64,000 bases of DNA from Candidatus Bathyarchaeia archaeon (GTDB lineage Archaea > Thermoproteota > Bathyarchaeia > Hecatellales > Hecatellaceae). Within the stretch, counting starts at the first letter, position 1, and every line of letters begins with the position of its first letter. This document shows, one piece after another, positions 1-9,369 of the stretch. Where the stretch lies: contig JAVZMI010000005.1 in NCBI GenBank assembly GCA_038883335.1, positions 38,233 to 102,232 of the forward strand, written 5' to 3'. The position numbers were made by a program, and so were the translations under genes. The notes under the pieces are model-generated. The model was given only the letters and a program-made list of their open reading frames with translations. It made no database searches and was not told where the DNA came from.

Positions 1-1644
1 TTTATCTATCGCATCTATGACTGTGAAGCCAAGCTCGGTTGCCACAATTCTCTCCCCATAGATATACCCCCTTTCGTAGAGGGTGTCGATGATCTGAGCT
101 CTAGTAGCCTTAGTTCCGATTCCATTATCTTCCATCTCCTTCAAAAGGCTTGCAGGGTTATAACGCGCAGGAGGTTCGGTATAACGTTGTATAGCCTTTA
201 CGCTCTTCAACTTGACCTCCTGCCCGACACTTAAAGACGGGATTACTACTTCTTCAGCTTCAACATAAGGTTCATAGAAGGCAGTCCATCCTTCCGCCAA
301 GATACGCCTACCGTTGAGGAAGAAGTTGTAGTTCCCTAATTTTATGGTCACCTTCTGGCTGAGTCTTACAGCTGGGGCGCCAAAAGTAGCCATGAAGCGT
401 TTCACTATGAGGTCATATAGTTTTGTCTCTTCACCGGTTAGCTCTCTCGCTGGCGGCTTACCAGTTGGATATATTGCCGGGTGGGCTGCATCCTCCTTCT
501 TACCTTCGTTGGGCTTCAACTCCCGTGCCGCCAGCAAGACTTCGGCCTTCTTCGCATACGCGGCGTTCTTTGAGAGGTCTCTGAGAATTCCACGATAGTT
601 TATAGTTGGGGGCAGTTTCTGGCTGGATGTTCTGGGGTATGATATTAGAGCATCTAGGTAGAGCCTCTCGGCTATGTCAAGGGTTCTCCTCGGGGAGTAC
701 CCGAAAAAGCGGTAAGCCTCCCGCTGGAGGCTTCCAAGATCGAAAGGCTCTGGAGGAGATCTCTGAACAGTCTTTTCCTCCACATCCATGATAACTCCCG
801 TTTTACCTGTGCACTGGCGTTGGATCTCCTCGGCATCACGTTTCCTCCAAACCTTCTCCTCCTCAAACTTTAGAGGATAGTCTCGATCCCCCAAAGTAGC
901 AGTGGACTCTATCTCCCAGTAAGGTGTAGGAACAAAACTTCTAATTTCCGCCTCTCTCTTGACTATATACTTAAGAGTCGGCCCCTGAACCCTGCCGATA
1001 CTCAATGTGGTATGCCTTTTATTTACCTTGGAGGCCGATAGGGTCAACGCCCTAGAGAGGTTCACCCCGTAAAGCCAGTCGACCTCATGTCTAGTTCGCC
1101 CAGCCTCTACCAGCTCGAGGTCTAGGTGGGGCATTAGATGGTCGTAGGCAGCCCGTAGCTCCTCGGTGGTTAAAGTGGAGAACTTCATTCTCTTCGCCAC
1201 CTCTTCCTTCCCTCCACATGCATACTTCAAGATCGTATAACCTATCAAACTTCCTTCCACGTCATAGTCGGCGGCGTTTATGAAAGTGTCAGCTTCTTCG
1301 CTCAACCTCGTGATTAGGTTTATTATTCCTTTAGTCTTTGAGGCTCCCCTTTCCGCCATATACTTGGGAACCCACCTGTATGTAAAGACTGGGTAATAGT
1401 TTCGCCCGCCAATCTTCTGAGCGACTGTGTAAAGGTGGCCTGAAGCAGGAACAACCACAATTCTTCTATCATCTCTCACCACCTCGAAGTAGGGAAAACC
1501 TCCTTCTACCCGTCTCTCGAACCTCTCCCCCTCGCCTAGAGCCTCAGCTATTCTTCTCGCCGCGTCAGGCTTCTCTGCCACGATCAGCGTGTAACCCACT
1601 TCAGCCCACCGCGCCACTTTTCTTTCTGAAATAACATGTTTCAT
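1..1644 (-). CDS. topA: DNA topoisomerase I (type IA), 3' end cut by window edge
   Basis: Type IA topoisomerases relax negative supercoils by cutting one strand through a 5'-phosphotyrosine. I translated this frame by hand; it is open from the ATG at 1644 to the window edge, so the C-terminus is missing. The N-terminal Toprim region reads TLIVAEKPDAARRIAEALG (about residues 19-37), with the acidic Toprim stretch AADYDVEG further in. The catalytic tyrosine is Y336 in the family motif ISYPRTSSQ. Nothing like the helicase module of reverse gyrase precedes the Toprim, so it is a plain TopA. An AT-rich box at 1661-1669 lies only about 20 bases before the ATG, which suggests a leaderless or nearly leaderless transcript. 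Confidence 0.93.
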   Translation of the reverse strand, partial: MKHVISERKVARWAEVGYTLIVAEKPDAARRIAEALGEGERFERRVEGGFPYFEVVRDDRRIVVVPASGHLYTVAQKIGGRNYYPVFTYRWVPKYMAERGASKTKGIINLITRLSEEADTFINAADYDVEGSLIGYTILKYACGGKEEVAKRMKFSTLTTEELRAAYDHLMPHLDLELVEAGRTRHEVDWLYGVNLSRALTLSASKVNKRHTTLSIGRVQGPTLKYIVKREAEIRSFVPTPYWEIESTATLGDRDYPLKFEEEKVWRKRDAEEIQRQCTGKTGVIMDVEEKTVQRSPPEPFDLGSLQREAYRFFGYSPRRTLDIAERLYLDALISYPRTSSQKLPPTINYRGILRDLSKNAAYAKKAEVLLAARELKPNEGKKEDAAHPAIYPTGKPPARELTGEETKLYDLIVKRFMATFGAPAVRLSQKVTIKLGNYNFFLNGRRILAEGWTAFYEPYVEAEEVVIPSLSVGQEVKLKSVKAIQRYTEPPARYNPASLLKEMEDNGIGTKATRAQIIDTLYERGYIYGERIVATELGFTVIDAIDK

Positions 1645-1770
1645 AAAGGAAATTAAGAATTAGATATAGTCTGCCCTAGGGGCATGCCTCCTCAAACCTG
1701 TTTGTTTTCCATTCTGAACTCGCTGTCAACAGTTGCCCTCTGAGGTATGGCCCAAATTGGCATCGAGAGG

Positions 1771-1778
1771 TTTAAAAA
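1771..1778 (+). promoter_or_regulatory. TATA-like box of zinc-ribbon gene
   Basis: TTTAAAAA lies about 48 bases before the ATG at 1819 with GGAGG at 1806-1810. It lies inside the longer in-frame version, arguing against the ATG at 1747. Confidence 0.45.
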
Positions 1779-1818
1779 CAGCTTAGCTTCATTTTTTAAA
1801 TATCCGGAGGTACACCCT

Positions 1819-1986
1819 ATGCCTCAGATAGTTGTCTGCGGTAATTGTGGACACCTTTTCTATAGAGGTTTAGAGTTGAAGCAGGCTGACGAGTTCATTC
1901 AGCAATATGGCGGCATCTGTCCCTCCTGTAAAAAGAAACTAAATTTCAGAATCGAAGATGTAGAGATATCAGCCCATAAAGAGTGA
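1819..1986 (+). CDS. Small zinc-ribbon protein
   Basis: This 55-residue protein has two CxxC knuckles (CGNCG near residue 8 and CPSC near residue 38), the pattern of a single zinc ribbon. The frame is open from an upstream ATG at 1747. The ATG at 1819 is preferred because GGAGG sits at 1806-1810 with normal spacing, and a TATA-like box at 1771-1778 would place the transcript start near 1800, after the upstream ATG. It lies alone between divergent topA and convergent ileS. Small archaeal zinc ribbons often belong to transcription or translation complexes, but nothing here fixes a partner, so function is unknown. Confidence 0.72.
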   Translation: MPQIVVCGNCGHLFYRGLELKQADEFIQQYGGICPSCKKKLNFRIEDVEISAHKE

Positions 1987-2002
1987 GAAGAGCAATTAAC
2001 CA

Positions 2003-5000
2003 TCAGTCGACTCTTTGCAGAATAATCTTCACTATCTCGTCCCAAATCTCCCACTCCTTCACATATGAGCCGGAGGGTACAGCCACCTCCCCCTCTGGAG
2101 GGGTTATTTGAAGGCTTCTCACCCTGACTTCCCTCGTAATATATTCTCTCATAATCTCGAGAAGCTCCACGATTTCCTGTTCTTGAGGTTGGAGGGTGAG
2201 ATTGACATATTCCTCTATTTTGAGCTGCATCTCCTTCCGCATTACTTGAGCTCTTCTCACGATCTCCTTCGCTAAAGCCTCTGCTAGAAGCTCACGCGTA
2301 AGCGTTATGTCAATGTATACTATTCCATAAGAGAAGCTTTCAGATACAACATGTTTGGGTAAGCTCTCCTTCACGGCAAAGTCCTCGGATGTGAGCTTTA
2401 CCTCCTCACCACCAACATTCAGGGTTAGCTCCTCAACCCTCTTCTCAAGTTTGCCGCCCATCTGTCTTAAAGCCTCACTAACTTCGGAAACTCTGCCCTT
2501 AAACCTCGGCCCAAGCCTCTCGTACCTCGGCTCGATGACGATCTCTATAAAGGGCGGTATAGAGCCTGGTTTTTGAACCTCCACCTCTTTCGCGTTTATC
2601 TGGTTAGCCAGAATATTTGCTTGGCGGCGAAGAGCCTCCTCAGCTTCGCTGCTTGAAGGGACTATTGTAACCTTTCTTATTGGCCACCTCACCTTCATTT
2701 TGCCTCTCTGTCTCGCAGCAAGAGCCGCCTTAACGGCCTCGCGGGTGATATCCATATACTTCTCCAGTCTGGCATCAAAGAGTTTCTCGTTGAAAGGTGG
2801 CCACGTACAGCTGTGGACACTATTAGTGTCACCAGTTAAGGCGTGGTATAACTCCTCAGTCACATAGGGGGCTATAGGTGCCATAAGCTTGACCGCCACC
2901 GATAATGCGTAGTAAAGTGTGGCGTAGGCTGCAGTCTTGCCCATCTCCTCCGCCTCTATCCAAGTTCGCCTCCTGATCAACCTAATGTAGAACCGGCTGA
3001 TGTCTTCTGTTACGAAATTAAGGAGGCTGCGGACTGCCTTATGAAGCCGCAGGCTTTCTAAACTTGTAGTTACCTCCCTCTGCACTGACTGGCACCTGGA
3101 TAGTAGCCATCTATCCTCGTTCTCTAAATAAGCCTCTACAGCCTCCAAAGGCCAAGCCTCAGGTTTGAAATTGTCAAGGAGCATATAGGTGATGGTGAAG
3201 ACGAATACATTCCAGAGAACTGACATTACCCTTTTGATCTGCTCTAGGTCGTCAGGGTCGAAGATCAGCGTATCTTCTGGTGGGGCCTTCATTAGGAGGT
3301 AAATTCGAATCAGGTCCGCTCCATACTTTTCGAGTGTCTCATTAGCCCATACAACGTTCCCCTTAGACTTGGACATCTTCTGTTCATACTTGTCCACAAC
3401 GTGACCTTGGCAAAGGACGCTCCTATACGGTGCTTTATCGAAGAGAAGCACACCTGTAGCTAATAGGGAGTAGAACCACCCTCGTGTCTGATCTACAGCT
3501 TCGGTCACAAAGTCGTAGGGATAGAGCTTCTCGAACAGGCTCTTATCCTTTGGATAGTTTACAGCCGCAGCGTGGGCCATACCTGAATCCAACCACACAT
3601 CGAGGACATATGGGGTCCTCCTCATCTCCCCCCCACAAACCTCACAGCGGAGTACCACCTCATCTATCCATGGGCGGTGGAGTTCTAGACGCTCAGGTAA
3701 CCTGAAAGCCAGCTTCTCCAACTCTGCTCTACTACCAACAGCCACCACTTTCTGACAGCCAACACACCGCCATATGTTTAGTGGGGTCCCCCATACTCTC
3801 GACCGACTTATACACCAGTCTTCAGCATTAGCCAGCCACTCCCCAAATCTGCTCTTACCAGCCCATTCAGGAACCCAGTTTACCTTGGCATTCTCTTCGA
3901 TCATCCTTCGGCGTATGGAGTCCACTCGGATGAACCACTGCCTGTCAACCCTATAGATGAGGGGTGACTCGCACCGCCAGCAGAGCGGGTACTCATGTTC
4001 TATCTCCCCCGACCATACAAGTAGGCCCTTCGCCCTAAGGTCGGAGATTATCTCCTGATCAGCCGCTTTGACAAATTTGCCTGCATACTTGCCAGCTTCC
4101 TCCTTAAAGCACCCTCTCTGGTCAACAGGACAGAATAGGGTCAGGCCTGTTTCTCTCCCGATTTCAAAGTCCTCTGGACCGTGAGCTGGGGCTGTGTGGA
4201 CGCAACCTGTACCCTCCTCTAAAGTAACATGGGCGCCGCATACAATAGTATGATCAGGCGGCGTAACGTGCTCTCTATGGGTAGGGGTCTCCTCGAGGAG
4301 TGGGTGCCTATACCTCAACCCTACAAGCGTTCGCCCCTTGACTGTCTCAACAATCTCATATTTCTCGACTCCAAGTTGTGTCATTACTCGGTCGACCAGC
4401 TCTAAGGCTAGGATCCAAGTTTCACCGCTAACCTTAACTCTGGCATAATCAAAGTCTGGATTTACTGAGACTGCCTCATCTCCAGGCAACGTCCACGGCG
4501 TGGTAGTCCAGATCAGTATGTATTCTCCCTCCCGTCCTTCTAGCGGAAATTTCACATAGATGGATGGGTCTTTGACGGAGGTGTATCCTTGAGCTACTTC
4601 GTGGCTTGAGAGTGGAGTTTCACAACGGGGACAGGTGGGAACCACCTTGAAGTCCTCTTTAAGAAGACCTTTATCGAAGGCTCTTTTAAGAGCCCACCAC
4701 ACCGTCTCTATATACTCATCACGTCTGGTCTGGTAGGCGTTATCATAGTCAAGCCACAACCCCAGTCTCTCAGAGTTCTCTCTCCAACTGCTAATGTAAA
4801 AATCAACTAGTTTATTACACTCCTCTACGAACCTCTGAAAGCCAATCCTCTCGATGTCCCGCTTCGAACCTAAACCTAGCTTCTTCTCGACCTCGATCTC
4901 CACGGGTAATCCTTGGCAGTCCCACCCTGCCCTACGCCAGACATCGTAGCCCTGCATAGTCCTAAACCGTAGCACCACATCTTTCATCGCCCTACCTCGG

Positions 5001-5182
5001 GCATGACCTATATGCATAAGACCGTTGGTGGTCGGGGGGCCCTCGAGGAAACGGAAGAGAGGCCCATCCTTCCTCGCCGCCTCAATGCGCTTCTCAACGC
5101 TCTCCTTCCGCCACCATCTAAGGACTTCCTCCTCTATCTCGACCGGGTTATAGTGGTTCTTCAACTTCCTCACATTGAACAT
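2003..5182 (-). CDS. ileS: Isoleucyl-tRNA synthetase
   Basis: This enzyme charges tRNA-Ile with isoleucine in the cytoplasm. It is 1059 residues, normal for the archaeal/eukaryotic-type enzyme. The class I signature HIGH is at residues 57-60 (after GPPTTNGLM) and KMSKS is at 602-606. Between them is the CP1 editing domain (TTTPWTLPGD and a GTGCVHTAPAHG motif). Cys pairs (CPRC, CWRC, CVGC, CEVC) suggest zinc knuckles. The C-terminus has the tRNA anticodon-binding helical region. A TATA-like box on the minus strand at 5233-5245 precedes the ATG at 5182. It is divergent from the STT3 gene and stands alone. Confidence 0.97.
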   Translation of the reverse strand: MFNVRKLKNHYNPVEIEEEVLRWWRKESVEKRIEAARKDGPLFRFLEGPPTTNGLMHIGHARGRAMKDVVLRFRTMQGYDVWRRAGWDCQGLPVEIEVEKKLGLGSKRDIERIGFQRFVEECNKLVDFYISSWRENSERLGLWLDYDNAYQTRRDEYIETVWWALKRAFDKGLLKEDFKVVPTCPRCETPLSSHEVAQGYTSVKDPSIYVKFPLEGREGEYILIWTTTPWTLPGDEAVSVNPDFDYARVKVSGETWILALELVDRVMTQLGVEKYEIVETVKGRTLVGLRYRHPLLEETPTHREHVTPPDHTIVCGAHVTLEEGTGCVHTAPAHGPEDFEIGRETGLTLFCPVDQRGCFKEEAGKYAGKFVKAADQEIISDLRAKGLLVWSGEIEHEYPLCWRCESPLIYRVDRQWFIRVDSIRRRMIEENAKVNWVPEWAGKSRFGEWLANAEDWCISRSRVWGTPLNIWRCVGCQKVVAVGSRAELEKLAFRLPERLELHRPWIDEVVLRCEVCGGEMRRTPYVLDVWLDSGMAHAAAVNYPKDKSLFEKLYPYDFVTEAVDQTRGWFYSLLATGVLLFDKAPYRSVLCQGHVVDKYEQKMSKSKGNVVWANETLEKYGADLIRIYLLMKAPPEDTLIFDPDDLEQIKRVMSVLWNVFVFTITYMLLDNFKPEAWPLEAVEAYLENEDRWLLSRCQSVQREVTTSLESLRLHKAVRSLLNFVTEDISRFYIRLIRRRTWIEAEEMGKTAAYATLYYALSVAVKLMAPIAPYVTEELYHALTGDTNSVHSCTWPPFNEKLFDARLEKYMDITREAVKAALAARQRGKMKVRWPIRKVTIVPSSSEAEEALRRQANILANQINAKEVEVQKPGSIPPFIEIVIEPRYERLGPRFKGRVSEVSEALRQMGGKLEKRVEELTLNVGGEEVKLTSEDFAVKESLPKHVVSESFSYGIVYIDITLTRELLAEALAKEIVRRAQVMRKEMQLKIEEYVNLTLQPQEQEIVELLEIMREYITREVRVRSLQITPPEGEVAVPSGSYVKEWEIWDEIVKIILQRVD

Positions 5183-5373
5183 CTCCGCATGGAACGAAGC
5201 TTAACAGCAGTAGGTCGGCTATATGTACGCAGGTATAAATAAAAGCTATTTCAGACTCGCCTAAGATGCATGAAGATACATTAGCTGATCTAGCCAAAAT
5301 CTAAATAGAAGAGATACAACTATCGACTACGCTGCTATAATGTTGGGGGACGGAGTTCACGGTCAAATTAAAA

Positions 5374-7410
5374 TTGGGTTTGGGGAGTGGGGCTGAGGCA
5401 GTCAACAAGCATGCCGCGAAGATGCTGGCCTTTCCTTACAGGGGTCTTATCATAGCCATTTGTCTTGCGGCTGTCGTCTTCATCGCCTTAGGGGTACGGA
5501 TTCTCCCCTTAAGGTGGGGGGCATATCTATCAGAGTTTGACTCCTTCTGGCACTTCTACGTTGCCGAATACATTGTGGAGAATGGTTTATTCTCGGTTTT
5601 TGGGTGGGTGGACGATATGACGTGGTTTCCTTGGGGGCGTGATGTGGCTGGTACTACCCCGCTAGGGCTACCTTATACGGTGGTCTTCTTTTACCTCATC
5701 CTTAAGAGTCTAGGAGCCCAGACTGAGCTCTTAGATGTAGCTTTATATCTGCCTCCATTTATGGCTGCCGCCACCTGTCTGGTGTTATATTTCTTAGGTA
5801 AAGATCTAGGCGGCAAGGAGACAGGAATCCTTGCGGCGTTATTCCTAGCTCTCAACGAAGCATACATCGGCCGGACGACTCTTGGTTTCCTCAAGCATGA
5901 GACTGTAGGTGTCTTCGCTATAATTCTGGCATCCTTCCTATTCCTGAGGTCCGTCGACGCTAAGCGGTCTGTTAAGAGTTGTCTAATTTACGCCGCACTT
6001 GCAGGCCTTAGTGTAGCCTATCTTAATATATCGTGGGGGGCATTCTGGTTTATTCTTGCACTAATCCCCCTATTCATAGTGGCGTTGGTTGTGGTAGGGC
6101 GTTACTCCCCACGAGTTCTCTTAGTTTACAGCCTAACCATGTGCATCGGTATAGTCTTCACCCTCCCCTTCCCCAGGCCTGGCTTTGGGATACTGACAGC
6201 ATTCGGAATTCTGCCGGTAATAGGTGGATTCATAATTCTTCTAGTGGCTGAACTCCTTAGGCATATAAAGAGCCCAAGGACCAAGCTGGCTCTAGTAACA
6301 AGTATTTTAACTGTTGCGGCAATGAGCGCTGTTATCTTATACCAGCTCGGATTTGTTACCCCACTTACAGCTAAAATAATGACTGTTATCGACCCGAGTC
6401 AGAGGGAGCAGCTGGCCGGGCCAATTGTGGAGTCTGTTGCAGAGCATAAGATGAGCACCTGGGCTACTTTCTACAGCCAATTTGGGAACGTCCTCATCCT
6501 AGCCCCACTCGGCTTCTATCTGGCTTTAAAGAGGAGGTGGAGGAGGGACATCTACCTCGTGGTGGCGGGGGTGCTCTCGGTCTATTTCGCGTCTTCCTTC
6601 GTAAGGCTGACCCTGATCATGGCGCCCTTTATTACGCTTCTCGGCGCCTACGCCTTAGTCTCCATAACACGCCCTTTAGCTGTGGGCATCAAATCATCTA
6701 AGAGCGCCGATAAAGGTAAGCGGACGCCTCGAGTGTCACCTTACCTCTCGCTCGCTACTATACTGATTCTAGCTCTCCTAATGACTCCGACATTTTTCTC
6801 TTCCGTGGAAGGGGCATACGCGCCCGTTACGATAGCCGCCGCAGGTACACCGCTCCGGGAGTATCGTGGCGATTGGCTTGAAGCTCTAGCGTGGATGCGA
6901 GATAATATCCCTCCAGATGAACCAGTTCTCTCATGGTGGGACTATGGCTACTGGATAGCTATAGAGGGAGACCATAAGAGCATAGCCGATAACGCCACAT
7001 TGAACACTACTCAGATAGCCAGCATCGGGCAAATTCTCCTCTCGAACGAGACCAGAGCTTTCCAACTAGCTAAACAGTATTTCAACGCCAGATATATCGT
7101 CATTTTTGTGACTACAGTTCCCCAACAGGGAGGTGGCCATGCGCCTTGGTTGTGGGGGGATGAAGGGAAGTGGTATTACATAGCCCAGATAGCTCAGCAG
7201 TACTACCCAGAGATCAGCATCGAGAATGCGGACAGTAACCAGGATGGTTACCCGGACAGTAATACGTTGCTGGGCAAGGCTATCCTCTACGCCATAGGAG
7301 AGCCGTGGGACGGGCTTGACTCTGAGGTGGTATTCGTATCCTCTTCTCACAACTTCTTAGGAACCAACAAGGTTACAACGCAAGTAATTATACTAAAATG
7401 GTTACAATGA
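5374..7410 (+). CDS. aglB: Oligosaccharyltransferase STT3/AglB
   Basis: AglB transfers lipid-linked glycans to Asn-X-Ser/Thr sites on exported proteins such as S-layer proteins and pilins, outside the membrane. The N-terminal half has about a dozen membrane segments and an early acidic loop (EFDSFWHFY) of the kind that holds catalytic metal. After the membrane part comes the hallmark WWDYG at residues 521-525, followed by a soluble C-terminal domain. At 678 residues it is short for the family. No ATG or GTG lies at the 5' end: the frame begins at a TTG (5374), with an internal ATG 15 codons later. The pilin-like proteins at 21-22.6 kb are possible substrates. Confidence 0.95.
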   Translation: MGLGSGAEAVNKHAAKMLAFPYRGLIIAICLAAVVFIALGVRILPLRWGAYLSEFDSFWHFYVAEYIVENGLFSVFGWVDDMTWFPWGRDVAGTTPLGLPYTVVFFYLILKSLGAQTELLDVALYLPPFMAAATCLVLYFLGKDLGGKETGILAALFLALNEAYIGRTTLGFLKHETVGVFAIILASFLFLRSVDAKRSVKSCLIYAALAGLSVAYLNISWGAFWFILALIPLFIVALVVVGRYSPRVLLVYSLTMCIGIVFTLPFPRPGFGILTAFGILPVIGGFIILLVAELLRHIKSPRTKLALVTSILTVAAMSAVILYQLGFVTPLTAKIMTVIDPSQREQLAGPIVESVAEHKMSTWATFYSQFGNVLILAPLGFYLALKRRWRRDIYLVVAGVLSVYFASSFVRLTLIMAPFITLLGAYALVSITRPLAVGIKSSKSADKGKRTPRVSPYLSLATILILALLMTPTFFSSVEGAYAPVTIAAAGTPLREYRGDWLEALAWMRDNIPPDEPVLSWWDYGYWIAIEGDHKSIADNATLNTTQIASIGQILLSNETRAFQLAKQYFNARYIVIFVTTVPQQGGGHAPWLWGDEGKWYYIAQIAQQYYPEISIENADSNQDGYPDSNTLLGKAILYAIGEPWDGLDSEVVFVSSSHNFLGTNKVTTQVIILKWLQ

Positions 7411-7419
7411 TCATAGGCT

Positions 7420-7617
7420 TCATCCAGTAGTCTCACTCTTCTCTGAGTTATGAGAAGTCGAGTGGCTGAGAGTTTCACTCCTCAGCGCCCTCCTATACCT
7501 TGCGTATCTATCATCAATTGAGAACTTAGCTGGATGAGGTATGCTAACTTCCCCTCCACATCTGGGGCACCGATCAACTTTGAGAGTGTACTCCCCACAC
7601 TTCTTGCATCTTCTCAT
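7420..7617 (-). CDS. nop10: Nop10, H/ACA RNP component
   Basis: Nop10 is the small protein that binds Cbf5 in the H/ACA ribonucleoprotein guiding RNA pseudouridylation. The sequence has the family's two zinc knuckles, CKKCG and CPRCGG, then the conserved HPAKFSIDDRYARYR linker and helix. The frame is open from an ATG at 7632, but the ATG at 7617 begins MRRCKKCG as in homologues. It follows the aIF2-alpha gene by about 60 bases on the same strand, the usual archaeal gene order, so the two are probably co-transcribed. The last 20 residues are polar and not conserved. Confidence 0.93.
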   Translation of the reverse strand: MRRCKKCGEYTLKVDRCPRCGGEVSIPHPAKFSIDDRYARYRRALRSETLSHSTSHNSEKSETTG

Positions 7618-7676
7618 GATCCACGGACTCAAACCAGCCGACCTATCCTTCGGTGAGGGTGGTATAATAGTAGAAC

Positions 7677-8477
7677 TCAGCTCTCTCTCTTAAAATACCC
7701 ATCCCCCCCGCTCTTCTCAATCTCTCGTACTGCGTATTCTGAAATCTCAGCCATTACCTTCTCAGCGTCTTTGTAATCCTTCGCTGTAACCTCTACCGCA
7801 TACCTCGGAGCTCCGACAGTATAGATGTTAACTCTCGCCTTCCTATGCCTCTTAGCACTCTTACACTCCATTAGGATCTTCTTAATTATCCCTACGCCGT
7901 CAGGCTTCGGGCATGTCAACTCTAGGCTTCCTTTGATAGTCACGGTGGGGATCCTTACCTTCTGCTTCACTGTCTCCAAAACTGCCGTAGCCCAGTTTTG
8001 AGGTAACTTGAGGCGGTTTGCCGCCTCCTCTCCTCTTTCAGCCAGATCCTCAAGCCCCTCGTATGCGTCCCCATATTTGTCCTCTAACTTGGCCATGACA
8101 TCGCGTACAAACGTTTCTGCCTCAATCTTGAGCTCCTCCGCGGCGCTCTTTAGAATAGCCGCGGCCTTTCTCCTCCTCTTCCATTCTACAAGCTTGCTCT
8201 TCCGCTCCGTTCCGCTGACTCTTCGGAGAGAGAGGTCTACGTGGTGTTTTACAGGGTCAACCCTGAGTACTTTCAGAACTACCTTCTGGTTTTCTCTGAC
8301 GAAATTCCTTATGTTCCTGACCCATGTCGAAGCGACCTCTGAGATGTGAATGAAGCCTTCCATTCCATCGTATTCGTCTAGTGCAGCATAGGCTCCATAG
8401 TCAGTTACCTTCACTACCGTTGCGATAACTATCTCCCCCACCTCCGGGGTTACCCTCTGAGTAGTGGTGTCGCTCAG
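7677..8477 (-). CDS. eif2a: Translation initiation factor aIF2 subunit alpha
   Basis: This is the alpha subunit of the archaeal factor that brings initiator tRNA to the small ribosomal subunit. It has an N-terminal S1 domain (VGEIVIATV...DYGAYAALDEY...GFIHISEV), a helical middle and a C-terminal alpha/beta domain. The first standard start is a GTG at 8441. The same frame continues upstream with a family-like stretch (QRVTPEVGEIV) to a CTG at 8477. That CTG lies six bases after GGGGGA (8484-8489), and a TATA box at 8519-8526 puts the transcript start near 8495. I therefore place the start at CTG 8477. A single-base loss after an ATG at 8491 is the alternative. Upstream of nop10. Confidence 0.93.
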   Translation of the reverse strand: MSDTTTQRVTPEVGEIVIATVVKVTDYGAYAALDEYDGMEGFIHISEVASTWVRNIRNFVRENQKVVLKVLRVDPVKHHVDLSLRRVSGTERKSKLVEWKRRRKAAAILKSAAEELKIEAETFVRDVMAKLEDKYGDAYEGLEDLAERGEEAANRLKLPQNWATAVLETVKQKVRIPTVTIKGSLELTCPKPDGVGIIKKILMECKSAKRHRKARVNIYTVGAPRYAVEVTAKDYKDAEKVMAEISEYAVREIEKSGGDGYFKRES

Positions 8478-8518
8478 AACTGATCCCCCATAAAGATAGA
8501 GGCTAAAGACGTCAGAGA

Positions 8519-8526
8519 TTTATAAG
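8519..8526 (-). promoter_or_regulatory. TATA box of aIF2-alpha/nop10 operon
   Basis: The minus strand reads GCTTATAAAT over these bases. A start near 8495 gives an 18-base leader to the CTG at 8477 with GGGGGA inside, and leaves the first GTG (8441) with 54 bases of leader. Confidence 0.55.
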
Positions 8527-8527
8527 C

Positions 8528-9247
8528 CTATTCGGTCTTTTCCGCTATGACAAGGTTGACGAAGCCGAAGTTTGAACACTTCCTATCCACCTTCAAGCTA
8601 CGTGATATCATTAACTCCAAAAGCCTATTTTGTGGTAGGTTGTCATAGGTAACTGCCAACCACCTCCATGGATTACCTCTAGCAGTCCACCTTGCGGCTA
8701 TCCTAGCTACTAAAGTGGCGATAAACCTCCAATAAACCCTATAGACTCCCCTGGCAAGCGGATTGTCAGGCTTCCCAATCTCAATGATTAGAAGTCTCCC
8801 CCGCGTTGAGAGGGACCTACTTAGTTCTGCAAGTGAACTTTCTAGGTCTATCGCATCTCTAAGCGCAAAACCGCAGAGCGCCACATCGAAAACCCCCGCC
8901 CTAAACGGTAAGGCTTCAAAGATGCCTTGGACAAGGTGAAAGTCAACCTCTCCACATCGCCAACTAGCTTCCTTCGCTTCCTTTAGCATCTTTATTGATG
9001 GGTCCAACCCTATGATAATTCTAGGCCTAAGTATCTTGGCAGCGGCACAAGCCATGTTACCTGGGCCTATCCCTGCGTCGAGTATTACCCCACCGCGAAT
9101 GGGAAGGATTTGAAGTCCTATAACCCTCCACCTCCAGGCTCCACCGAATGATATGGCAGTGTTTACCCGCTCATAGAAAGGTACGACTTCCTCGAGGGCT
9201 GCTTTGAGGTTCCTCCAATACTCAAGTTTACCTGTCTTCAGGCGCAC
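8528..9247 (-). CDS. Class I SAM methyltransferase, UbiE/MenG-like
   Basis: This 239-residue Rossmann methyltransferase resembles the UbiE/COQ5 group that methylates quinone precursors. It has an N-terminal YERVNTAISFGGAWRWR stretch like the family's substrate cap, the SAM motif I DAGIGPGNMA, an acidic residue after strand 2 (GLDPSIKML) and a late IIEIGKPDNPL motif. The start is a GTG at 9247. It lies just upstream of aIF2-alpha with a 50-base gap but has a TATA box for the next gene in between, so it may be a separate unit. The substrate is not shown; membrane quinone methylation is the family-based guess. Confidence 0.8.
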   Translation of the reverse strand: MRLKTGKLEYWRNLKAALEEVVPFYERVNTAISFGGAWRWRVIGLQILPIRGGVILDAGIGPGNMACAAAKILRPRIIIGLDPSIKMLKEAKEASWRCGEVDFHLVQGIFEALPFRAGVFDVALCGFALRDAIDLESSLAELSRSLSTRGRLLIIEIGKPDNPLARGVYRVYWRFIATLVARIAARWTARGNPWRWLAVTYDNLPQNRLLELMISRSLKVDRKCSNFGFVNLVIAEKTE

Positions 9248-9369
9248 GTTAGCCCACTCAGGTCTTCATGTAAAGTTTTTTTTGTGTAGACAGTAGAGGT
9301 ATATTAGTATATTATTAATTAACTACAACCGTATTCGCAGGTGCCACAGGCTACCATGGTGTTCGCGAG

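Noticed and set aside
1..1644. Reverse gyrase
   Set aside because: The protein starts with the Toprim domain; no helicase part precedes it.
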